Source: JBDTRY01 sp039931435
GTDB lineage: Bacteria > Acidobacteriota > Thermoanaerobaculia > Gp7-AA8
Length of the DNA stretch: 12,639 nucleotides
Direction: 5' to 3'
NCBI GenBank assembly: GCA_039931435.1
Contig: JBDTRY010000098.1
Location: 1-12,639, forward strand
Shown: in pieces, positions 6,716 to 12,639 of the stretch
How the letters are laid out: each line of letters opens with the position of its first letter
Numbering within the stretch: position 1 is the stretch's first letter
Translations under genes and position numbers: made by a program
The notes under the pieces: generated by a model
Seen by the model: the letters and a program-made list of their open reading frames with translations, nothing else
What the model was told of the DNA's origin: nothing
The model's database searches: none

Positions 6716-6819
6716 TGTCATCCCGACGAGCGAAGCGAGGAGGGATCTCCCGCTCGTGTGAGGACGGCCGGTGTTGCACGCGCGGGAGATCCCTCCTCGC
6801 TTCGCTCGTGGGGATGACA
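6716..6819. repeat. Long inverted repeat with 41-nt arms, probable two-way terminator
   Basis: The arm 6716-6756 (TGTCATCCCGACGAGCGAAG, then CGAGGAGGGATCTCCCGCTCG) matches the reverse complement of 6779-6819 at 39 of 41 positions, around a 22-nt loop. It sits between the 3' ends of the convergent MFS and sigma factor genes, where it would stop transcription from either side, though there is no T-run. Its plan, TGTCATCC then GAGCG-AGCGA then GGATCTC, is shared with the arms of copies A to C. It therefore looks like a second branch of the same repeat superfamily rather than an unrelated hairpin. Confidence 0.9.
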
Positions 6820-6874
6820 GCTGGCCGCTCGTCAGGTCATTTCCGCGACACCGGCACCTCGCCGCCGCTCCTCC

Positions 6875-6958
6875 ATTCAACACTCAGCATTCAACACTCA
6901 GCATTCAACACTCAACATTCAACATTCAACACTCAACATTCAACCTTCAGCACTCAAC
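6875..6958. repeat. Tandem 7-bp array, right arm, overlapping the sigma factor stop
   Basis: Twelve contiguous 7-nt units cover 84 bp. ATTCAAC occurs six times, ACTCAAC three times, ACTCAGC twice and CTTCAGC once. Toward the left end, ATTCAAC and ACTCAGC alternate as 14-nt units, which points to growth by duplication of pairs. The last units overlap the end of the sigma factor gene: the TCA at 6954-6956 inside the array is its TGA stop on the minus strand. Confidence 0.92.
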
Positions 6959-7535
6959 TTCCGTTCTTTCCTCTCTCGGCAATGATCGAGCGCAGGGCTC
7001 GGCGGGCGCGGTGAACGCGGATCTTCACCGCGTTCGGTGTTACGCCCAGCATTTCCGCGGTCTGTTCCGTCGATAATTCCTCAATATCGCGCAGTTGGAT
7101 GACTTGGCGATACGTTTCCGGGAGACGCTTGATCGAAGCGTGGATCAGGGCACGAATCTCCTTGCTTTGAATCGTTGCTTCTATCGATTCCCGATGGCGC
7201 AGCGTGGCAAGCAGATCATCGAGCGGCTCTTCGGGATGACGGCGCCGAGAGCGCAGCTTCATCAGGCAGGCGTTGATCAGTACGCGGTGCAGCCAGGTCG
7301 AAAGGTGCGACGCTCCCTCAAAGCGATCGATCGATCGAAGGACCGCCACGTACGTGTCCTGCAGTGCGTCGCGGGCGTCCTCTTCGGAACGCATCAGCCG
7401 CCGGGCGACCTGCAGAAGTGTCTGCGTATGCCGGCGCACGAGCGCTTCGAAGGCAACGCTGTCGCCGGACTGAAGTTGATTGACGAAGATCCGCTCGTCG
7501 GCAAATTGAGGTGCAACTGGAAAGGCTTCCGGCAT
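6954..7535 (-). CDS. ECF-type RNA polymerase sigma-70 family factor
   Basis: This 193-residue protein has only sigma regions 2 and 4, as in extracytoplasmic-function factors. Region 2 (about 26-98) has DALQDTYVAVLRSIDRFEGA and STWLHRVLINACLMKLR, for core binding and -10 recognition. Region 4 (about 125-182) has IKRLPETYRQVIQLRDIEEL and a helix-turn-helix TEQTAEMLGVTPNAVKIRVH for the -35. The start at 7535 is preferred because AGGGAG precedes it by 7 nt; an ATG at 7550 would add MRERD and lies against a palindrome. No anti-sigma gene is adjacent: downstream are repeats and a convergent gene. Its control is therefore either encoded elsewhere or differs from the usual pair. The stop codon lies inside a tandem repeat, so the C-terminal tail may have been changed. 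Confidence 0.92.
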   Translation of the reverse strand: MPEAFPVAPQFADERIFVNQLQSGDSVAFEALVRRHTQTLLQVARRLMRSEEDARDALQDTYVAVLRSIDRFEGASHLSTWLHRVLINACLMKLRSRRRHPEEPLDDLLATLRHRESIEATIQSKEIRALIHASIKRLPETYRQVIQLRDIEELSTEQTAEMLGVTPNAVKIRVHRARRALRSIIAERGKNGS

Positions 7536-7550
7536 GTCTCGCTCCCTCAT

Positions 7551-7568
7551 GGATCCGCCAGCGGATCC
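7551..7568. promoter_or_regulatory. Perfect palindrome just before the sigma factor start
   Basis: GGATCCGC (7551-7558) and GCGGATCC (7561-7568) are a perfect 8-bp inverted repeat around 2 nt, directly next to the ATG at 7550 and 15 bp before the preferred ATG at 7535. As RNA it would form a hairpin ending at the ribosome-binding site; as DNA it could be an operator. Neither role is shown by the sequence alone. Confidence 0.4.
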
Positions 7569-7672
7569 AGGAACGAGTCTGCGATCAAGTTCTCACAAAA
7601 GTATCCGGGAACGATCCCTATTCACCGCGAGGAGTGGCCCGATAGTGGAACGCGGCGAAATCGAACGCAGAA

Positions 7673-7692
7673 CCGGAGCGATCACACTCCGG
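7673..7692 (-). terminator. Hairpin after the small basic protein gene
   Basis: CCGGAG and CTCCGG form a perfect 6-bp stem around 8 nt, 25 bp past the stop of the gene at 7718-8032. Read on the minus strand it is followed by a moderately T-rich stretch. It is a weak intrinsic terminator candidate and a natural end for the three-gene run from 12444. Confidence 0.35.
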
Positions 7693-7717
7693 CCCGGCCC
7701 ATCCGAAGCACTGCGGG

Positions 7718-8032
7718 TCAGGCGGGTTCTTCGGTCTTCTTGCGCTTCGGCTTCTTCACTGCGGAATCGCCCGCCGCTTCCGCGGTGGCCGCTTTGGCTT
7801 TCGGCGCTTTTTTTGCCGGGGCTGCCTTCACTCCCTCGGGCTGTTCGTCTGCGGCAGCCACTTTTTTTTCAGGCAGGGGTTTCACGGGGCGGCGTGCAGG
7901 TGGCGGAGCTGCTGCAGCGGCCTTCCCTGCTTCCACCCACGCCGCACGATCCGCGCGGGACTTGATTCTCTGTTTGTTCCTTTGGCGCCGGGCCACTGCT
8001 GCCCGCGCCTTCTCACCATTGATTCTCGACAT
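7718..8032 (-). CDS. Small Lys/Ala/Pro-rich basic protein
   Basis: This 104-residue protein has no signal peptide or membrane segment. Residues 1-38 are a strongly basic, probably helical block (MSRINGEKARAAVARRQRNK, then QRIKSR). Residues 39-104 are a low-complexity tail of Ala, Pro, Lys and Glu, ending KKPKRKKTEEPA. Such tails resemble histone H1-like and AlgP-type bacterial proteins, so binding to DNA or RNA is plausible; the first 38 residues might equally touch the ribosome. No family is recognised. The ATG at 8032 has an excellent GGAGG site 6 nt upstream. It starts only 23 bp after the stop of the BNR protein gene and is probably co-transcribed with it, though the two products likely act in different compartments. 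Confidence 0.75.
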   Translation of the reverse strand: MSRINGEKARAAVARRQRNKQRIKSRADRAAWVEAGKAAAAAPPPARRPVKPLPEKKVAAADEQPEGVKAAPAKKAPKAKAATAEAAGDSAVKKPKRKKTEEPA

Positions 8033-8055
8033 GGAAAACCTCCGGGCAGACTCTA

Positions 8056-11000
8056 TCACTGCCGCTGCTGCGATGCGCCGGACAGCGCCGCGCCGAGGGT
8101 GATGGGGTCCAGTCCGGCTCGCTGGAGAATACCATTCATCGGATCGAGTTCCGCGGCCTTGAAGGCGGCCCATTCCCGGACCGCGGTCTCCGCAAATGGT
8201 CGCAGCATTTCATAGCTTTTCTGCGCGTCCGGCGACGGGGCGGCGTCTGCGTTGTCGACCGCGTCGGCCAGGGAGCTCAGCGCTCCATCGATATAGCGCA
8301 GGCTGGTGGTCCGTTTCGGCGGTATCCACCAGAGGTTGCCCGGATTCGTCGCGAAGTTGATCTCGGACAGTCCGCTGGCCCGGGTCAGCAGCGCTGCCGC
8401 TGCGGTTGCCACGTTCTGCCTCTTCGAATTCCGAAGCTCTGCCAGCTTCTTGATCAGGGTGTCCGCTTCATCGAGGGCTGCTGCCACCGGAGCACGCGTG
8501 TTCGTGACCGCCCTCGCCAGAGCAAACTGGGAGTCGTAGGCAGATTGCGGAAGCGTCAGCCGCGGATCCGGGGCGACGACCAGCGCCTGGCTTAAACGCA
8601 CGCCGTCCGCGTTCAGCACAACCTGGTAATTGCCAGGAGGAGCCCAGACGCCGTCCGCCCAGACTCCCGCCGTGCCGGCCAGCGCTGCCGGAGCCGGAAA
8701 TCGCAGCGGCCAGACGAAGCGGTGCATGCCTGCAGCCGCGGACAGAGGTGCATGCGCATCGAACCACTCCGGCCCGACTTTCAGCTTGGATAGATCCGTT
8801 GGCAGGGGAGCATCGGCGCTGCTGTATCGACGAACGAGCGCTGCGGAGGAATCGAAAATCTCCAGCGTCAACGGAGCCCTCGAAGCTGCAGGCAGGAAAT
8901 AGTCGATGTATGCGCCCGAAGGAGGGTTCTCCGCCATGGGCTCGTCCTTCGGCATCGGTGTTCCGGTGAATCCGGCCGGGCGTTCGCGGATGGCCGTGGC
9001 AGGAACAAATAGGCGTAAGGCATCGAGAGCGGTGCCGGCATCGATCTGACGGAGGGGACTGATGTCGTCCATGATCCAAAAGGCGCGGCCGTGCGTGCCC
9101 ACGACGAGATCATTGCCATGTACGACGAGATCGCGCACGGAAGTCACCGGGAGATTCTTCTGCAGCGATTGCCACTGCTGGCCGTCATCAAACGAGACGT
9201 ACATCCCTTTTTCCGTGCCTGCGTAGAGTAGACCGCGGCGCACCGGATCTTCGCGCACAGCGTTCACGAAGCTGCCCGGCGGAATCCCGGCAGCGATGGC
9301 GGTCCACTGCTTTCCGCCGTCGTGGGTGCGGTAGATGTACGGCGCGAAATCATCGAGCCGATGACGATCGACTGCGACGTAGGCCGTCTCGGCGTCGAAG
9401 TGGGACGTTTCAATGATGCCGATCTTCGACCAGCCGGTTAGCGCCGGGGGAGTGAGGTCCGCCCAATGGCCGCCCTCGTCGCGGGTGCGCCAGATTTTCC
9501 CGTCGTCCGTTCCCACCCAGAGGTCGTGATCGGCCAGGCGCGAGGGGGCAATGGCATAGACCACGCCGCGTCGCGGCCCCGTGCCTGTGTTCAAGGCAGC
9601 CGTGGCGGCGTCGAGGTTCGAAGGTGTGCCCGGATCCTCGCGCGTGAGATCGGGACTGATCACCTTCCATTGCTCACCGCCGTCGACGGTGCGGAAGACT
9701 TTCTGGTTGGCGAAGTAGAGCACATGCGGATCGCGATAGGAGAAGACCAGAGGCAGCGTCCACGTCCGCCGGTCGCGCTCCATGTACGACAGGGTTGGAT
9801 CGATCGAGCGCGTCTGCTGCGTTTTCGTGTCAAGTTTCTCAACCCGTCCACCGTAGATGATGTCCGGATCGGTGGGATCGGGAACGACGTTGTCGCTCTC
9901 GCCGCCCGCGGTGATCTCCCGGAAGTTCATCATGGTGATGCCGTCGATGGTGGTCGTCCGGCTGGGAACGCCCGCAGCGCCGGAGTCCTGCTGCGAGCCG
10001 TAGACGCGATACGGAAACCGGTCGTCGGTGATGACGTGATAGAACTGGCCGATGGGCTGGTTGTACCAGGAGCTCCAGGTGCGGCCGCCGTTCATGGAGG
10101 CGACACTGCCCTGGTCCACTCCGAGGATGCGTTGTTCGGGATGCTCCGGATCGATCCAGAGCGAGTGATAGTCATCGCCTCCGGGCGCACCTTTTTCCGG
10201 AATGAACGTGTGCCCGCCATCGTCGGAGCGATAGAGACTGATGTTGCAGGAGTAGACAACGTCCGCGTTGAGAGGCTCGACCGTCACGCCGCCGAAATAC
10301 CATCCTCGACCCCAGATGCGCGTGTCGTCGCTGGTGCGCGTCCAGTTCGCGCCGCGGTCATCCGACCGATACATCCCGCCCTCTTCAGCGTCGATGATGG
10401 CGTAGACGCGCTCCGGTTTGCTCGGAGCCAGGGCGAATCCGATCCGGCCGGGCTTCTCCGGCAGACCATGGCCCTTGATCTCGATCCAGTGATCTCCTCC
10501 GTCCAGGGATTTGAACAGTCCCGTGCCCGGACCGTTCGAGGGAGGGTAGACACTCCATGGCGGACGCCTCGTCTGCCATAGTGCCGCGTAGAGGACCTTC
10601 GGATTGCCGGGCTCGAAGGCCAGCTCGACTGCGCCGGTATCGGCGTTCGGGCCGAGAATTTTCTGCCAGCTCGATCCGCCATCACGCGAACGGAAGACGC
10701 CTCGTTCGGCATTCGGCCCATAGGGATGCCCGAGGGCGGCTACGTAGACGAGGTTGGGATCGGTGGGATGAACGAGAACGCGCGCGATCTGCTGCGAATC
10801 GTCGAGACCGACGTGCGTCCAGCTCTTTCCGCCATCGATTGATTTGTACATGCCGTTGCCCTGAGCGATGTCGGAGCGCATGTCCGCTTCACCCGTGCCT
10901 ACGTAGAGAATGTTCGTGTTCGAGGGGGCGACGGCCAGAGCACCGATGGAGGCGATGGGCTGCGAATCGAAGATCGGTTTCCACGTCCGTGCCCCGTCCC

Positions 11001-11205
11001 TGGTTTCCCAGACACCGCCGTTCACGCTGCCGAAGTAGAAATGTCCCGGCTGTCCAATAACGCCGCTCACTGCCAGTACGCGGCCTCCCCGGAACGGACC
11101 GATGAGACGCCAGCGAAGGTCCTGAAAGAGAGAGGGATCGACGGCCGCGGAGACGTTCACGGAAGCCAGCAGCACTGCTGCTGCGGCGAAGCGACGGAAA
11201 AGCAT
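8056..11205 (-). CDS. Large exported BNR-repeat (sortilin/VPS10-like) beta-propeller protein
   Basis: This 1049-residue protein has a signal peptide (MLFRRFAAAAVLLASVNVSA, cleavage near residue 21). Residues 30-715 hold at least eleven Asp-box (S/T-x-D-x-G-x-x-W) turns, for example SIDGGKSW 122-129, SRDGGSSW 173-180, SLDGGDHW 233-240, SDDRGANW 281-288, TVDGGEQW 506-513 and THDGGKQW 627-634. These mark one or two sialidase/sortilin-type propellers. GTHGRAFWIMDD (703-714) closes the propeller region as in this family. A beta-sandwich-like segment (about 760-870) and a helical C-terminus follow. The family is common in Acidobacteriota and relatives and is annotated glycosyl hydrolase only by the propeller; no sialidase catalytic set is evident. 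The start at 11205 has GGGAGG 7 nt upstream. Role unknown, probably periplasmic or extracellular. Confidence 0.92.
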   Translation of the reverse strand: MLFRRFAAAAVLLASVNVSAAVDPSLFQDLRWRLIGPFRGGRVLAVSGVIGQPGHFYFGSVNGGVWETRDGARTWKPIFDSQPIASIGALAVAPSNTNILYVGTGEADMRSDIAQGNGMYKSIDGGKSWTHVGLDDSQQIARVLVHPTDPNLVYVAALGHPYGPNAERGVFRSRDGGSSWQKILGPNADTGAVELAFEPGNPKVLYAALWQTRRPPWSVYPPSNGPGTGLFKSLDGGDHWIEIKGHGLPEKPGRIGFALAPSKPERVYAIIDAEEGGMYRSDDRGANWTRTSDDTRIWGRGWYFGGVTVEPLNADVVYSCNISLYRSDDGGHTFIPEKGAPGGDDYHSLWIDPEHPEQRILGVDQGSVASMNGGRTWSSWYNQPIGQFYHVITDDRFPYRVYGSQQDSGAAGVPSRTTTIDGITMMNFREITAGGESDNVVPDPTDPDIIYGGRVEKLDTKTQQTRSIDPTLSYMERDRRTWTLPLVFSYRDPHVLYFANQKVFRTVDGGEQWKVISPDLTREDPGTPSNLDAATAALNTGTGPRRGVVYAIAPSRLADHDLWVGTDDGKIWRTRDEGGHWADLTPPALTGWSKIGIIETSHFDAETAYVAVDRHRLDDFAPYIYRTHDGGKQWTAIAAGIPPGSFVNAVREDPVRRGLLYAGTEKGMYVSFDDGQQWQSLQKNLPVTSVRDLVVHGNDLVVGTHGRAFWIMDDISPLRQIDAGTALDALRLFVPATAIRERPAGFTGTPMPKDEPMAENPPSGAYIDYFLPAASRAPLTLEIFDSSAALVRRYSSADAPLPTDLSKLKVGPEWFDAHAPLSAAAGMHRFVWPLRFPAPAALAGTAGVWADGVWAPPGNYQVVLNADGVRLSQALVVAPDPRLTLPQSAYDSQFALARAVTNTRAPVAAALDEADTLIKKLAELRNSKRQNVATAAAALLTRASGLSEINFATNPGNLWWIPPKRTTSLRYIDGALSSLADAVDNADAAPSPDAQKSYEMLRPFAETAVREWAAFKAAELDPMNGILQRAGLDPITLGAALSGASQQRQ

Positions 11206-11274
11206 GCAGGAACCTCCCGAAGAAATATCGGACTCGATCATAACGTGATTGAGGTTTCACGTTGCTTGCGGAGA

Positions 11275-11302
11275 CGATGCCTGCCGGTGTTTGACGGCAT
11301 CG
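11275..11302 (-). terminator. Hairpin between the dehydrogenase and BNR genes
   Basis: CGATGCC (11275-11281) and GGCATCG (11296-11302) form a perfect 7-bp stem around 14 nt, 33 bp past the dehydrogenase stop. There is no T-run, so termination is unproven. A possible -10 (TATGAT, minus strand, 11242 to 11237) lies between it and the BNR start, which would let the BNR gene have its own promoter; the matching -35 is weak. Confidence 0.25.
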
Positions 11303-11334
11303 CAGTCCCCGGCGCGGAGGGTCGACGCGAAGTC

Positions 11335-12444
11335 CTAGGCCGTTTCCCCGGAAACATTCACATAGACCTTGATCACATCCTTGCCCTCGGTCAGGAGGCG
11401 CATCATTTCGCCGAAATTCCCCAGCCCCTCCACCGGATGCGTGAGTAGTTTCGGCAGCCAGCCGGGATAATCCACGAGGCATTGCGTGAGGTCCCGGACG
11501 CCGGTTTCGAAATACTCCCGGTTGGCATTGACCGTTCCGAACATCACCTTGTTGCCGAGAACGAAGTCGAGGTTGATCCTGTCCGCTGGAATCTCCAGCT
11601 TTTTGCTGCCACCGGTCACGCTGGAAAGAATGAGCACGCCGTTCTTTCCGAGGGATGCCGCCGCTTCGAAAGCGACGGCGGAGCTGCCCGTGGCTTCGAA
11701 CATGATGTCGAACGGTCCGAACTCCTTCGCGGCGTCGGTGATGGAGAGGTCGGTGGTGTTGATGTAGCGCGCGCCAAGTTCTGCCAGCAGATCGGAATTG
11801 AGATAGGGCGGAGGCGTGCGGCCGAAGGTCACCAGGTCCAGTCCTCGCAGGCGAAGAGCCATCGACGCCAGAAGACCGAGGGTTCCTGAACCGAGGACTG
11901 CAGCTCGCCGGGGTCGCCAGACACGCAACCGCCGCTGAATCTCGAAGGCCTGGGCGATTCCTTTCTCCGCGATGCTGGTGGGCTCGAGGAGCACGCCCGT
12001 TTCCCGCAGCGCCGCGGGAAGCTTCACGATGTACTCGGGATCGTCCGCGTAATACTCGGCCAGGTAGCCATGGCGAAGGTTGATGCCGCGCTCGTAATAG
12101 ACGTCGTCGGTGGTCATGTCATACGTACCGATGCGGTCGTAGATCGAATGCCCGGGTCTTCGGACCGTCGCTACGACGAAATCACCGATGACGAATTCGG
12201 TGACATTGCTGCCGATTTCTTCGACCACGCCGAACGATTCGTGGCCGATGATGAGGAATTCCTCGCCCGGCGGGGCTGCTCCGTATTCGGCGTTGTTGAT
12301 CTCCCTGTCGGTGCCATCCACTCCGACACGCAGAACGCGCACGAGGACGCCGCGTCCGTCGGGTATGTCATCGATGGAAGGCCTGGGAACATCGCGAAGG
12401 TGAACGGAGTGTTTCGTTCCGGGAATGACGGCGATCGCTTTCAT
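11335..12444 (-). CDS. Glucose 1-dehydrogenase-like zinc-type MDR oxidoreductase
   Basis: This 369-residue medium-chain dehydrogenase belongs to the archaeal-type glucose dehydrogenase branch, which oxidises aldoses to lactones with NAD(P). The catalytic domain has GVDGTDREI (41-49), GHES (67-70) and LLEPTS (152-157). D43, H68, E69 and E154 match the Asp/His/Glu/Glu zinc set of the haloarchaeal enzyme, where Asp replaces the usual Cys. The Rossmann domain begins AAVLGSGTLGLLA (181-193). Family hallmarks in order also include the YYERGINLRHGYLAEYY segment (116-132) and a C-terminal FGTVNANREYFETG segment. The lobe that normally carries four structural-zinc cysteines (about 94-112) contains none. 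The protein is cytosolic. The ATG at 12444 lacks a strong ribosome-binding site but fits the family N-terminus exactly. The exact sugar is not certain. Confidence 0.88.
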   Translation of the reverse strand: MKAIAVIPGTKHSVHLRDVPRPSIDDIPDGRGVLVRVLRVGVDGTDREINNAEYGAAPPGEEFLIIGHESFGVVEEIGSNVTEFVIGDFVVATVRRPGHSIYDRIGTYDMTTDDVYYERGINLRHGYLAEYYADDPEYIVKLPAALRETGVLLEPTSIAEKGIAQAFEIQRRLRVWRPRRAAVLGSGTLGLLASMALRLRGLDLVTFGRTPPPYLNSDLLAELGARYINTTDLSITDAAKEFGPFDIMFEATGSSAVAFEAAASLGKNGVLILSSVTGGSKKLEIPADRINLDFVLGNKVMFGTVNANREYFETGVRDLTQCLVDYPGWLPKLLTHPVEGLGNFGEMMRLLTEGKDVIKVYVNVSGETA

Positions 12445-12516
12445 GGCTTACTCAACGCTCATCCTCTCACAGTGCGCGTCCTGCCGGTGTGGCCGAACAT
12501 TCCAGGGTAGCTTCGA

Positions 12517-12546
12517 GCAACCGGGAGGGAAGAAGAGATCCTTGGC
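12517..12546 (+). repeat. Degenerate right-arm remnant of the dispersed repeat
   Basis: GCAACCGGGAGGGAAGAAGA followed by GATCCTTGGC matches the right-arm region of copy A read in reverse (CAACCGGGAAGGTGGAAGAG, then ATCCTTCGC) with a few changes. It lies directly before copy C, so the end of one unit abuts the beginning of the next. It is upstream of the dehydrogenase gene. Confidence 0.6.
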
Positions 12547-12639
12547 TTCAACGCTTCTAAGGAAACGCCCATCGTTCTTGTGGGGTTTGGGGGACTTGTC
12601 ATCCTGAGGAAGCAAAGCGACCGAAGGATCTCGTCAACG
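12547..12639 (+). repeat. Dispersed intergenic repeat, copy C, cut by the window end
   Basis: The order is the same as in copy B: flank CAACGCTTCTAAGGAAACGC (about 12548-12567), then CGTTCTTGTGGGG, then left arm TGTCATCCTGAGGAAGC (from 12598) and CCGAAGGATCTCGTCAACG up to the last base. The centre and right arm would lie outside the window. The flank matches copy A better than copy B. Confidence 0.82.

Noticed and set aside
6660..6958. A CRISPR array
   Set aside because: The units are 7 nt and contiguous with no spacers, and no cas genes are present.
6700..7076. Plus-strand frames with HSTFNIQ-type repeats over the heptad array
   Set aside because: They translate a 7-bp tandem array and hairpin, then run antisense to the sigma factor. 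The repeated peptide follows from the DNA repeat.
9466..10581. A 371-codon open frame on the plus strand inside the BNR gene
   Set aside because: It is antisense to a gene with many in-frame Asp-box repeats; the frame is a by-product of its codon composition.

Overview
The window is GC-rich bacterial chromosomal DNA with ten supported protein genes and intergenic spaces rich in dispersed repeats. No phage, plasmid, insertion sequence, CRISPR array, tRNA or rRNA is visible. Three features fit an Acidobacteriota or similar soil/sediment chromosome: the very large secreted BNR/sortilin-like beta-propeller protein, the secreted metallo-beta-lactamase-fold hydrolases, and the intergenic repeats built on a TGTCATCC...GGATCTC theme. 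This assignment is an inference from gene style and is only moderately confident.

Layout. At 1-366 lie a dispersed repeat, a good sigma70-type promoter overlapped by a palindrome, and a terminator-like hairpin that sits before the first gene. At 367-2214 (+) a secreted concanavalin-fold-type protein is followed by a secreted MBL-fold hydrolase, probably as one transcript. At 2233-3198 (-) a second, different exported MBL-fold hydrolase converges on the first. A second repeat copy fills 3300-3467. At 3630-4703 (-) is a Ca2+/H+ antiporter (CAX family) with a near-leaderless promoter. It is divergent from a small C-terminally anchored membrane protein (4826-5158, +). At 5438-6649 (+) is an MFS transporter. 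It converges on an ECF-type sigma factor (6954-7535, -) across a nested palindromic repeat zone (6660-6958). At 7718-12444 (-) three co-oriented genes run, in transcription order: a glucose-dehydrogenase-like MDR oxidoreductase, the 1049-aa BNR-repeat protein, and a 104-aa Lys/Ala/Pro-rich basic protein. A third repeat copy enters at the right edge.

How the genes fit together. The first two genes look like one exported unit, and the BNR protein and the small basic protein look translationally linked (23-nt gap, strong ribosome-binding sites). The rest looks like ordinary chromosome rather than one dedicated pathway. I did not find a convincing undescribed multi-gene system. The most distinctive signals are in the non-coding DNA: a three-copy repeat family whose homology extends beyond the obvious hairpin arms, a palindrome inside a palindrome flanked by inverted 7-bp tandem arrays that supplies the sigma factor's stop codon, and a promoter/operator/attenuator-like leader before the gene at 367. 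The changed metal-site residues in both MBL proteins, and the missing structural-zinc cysteines in the dehydrogenase, also deserve checking.
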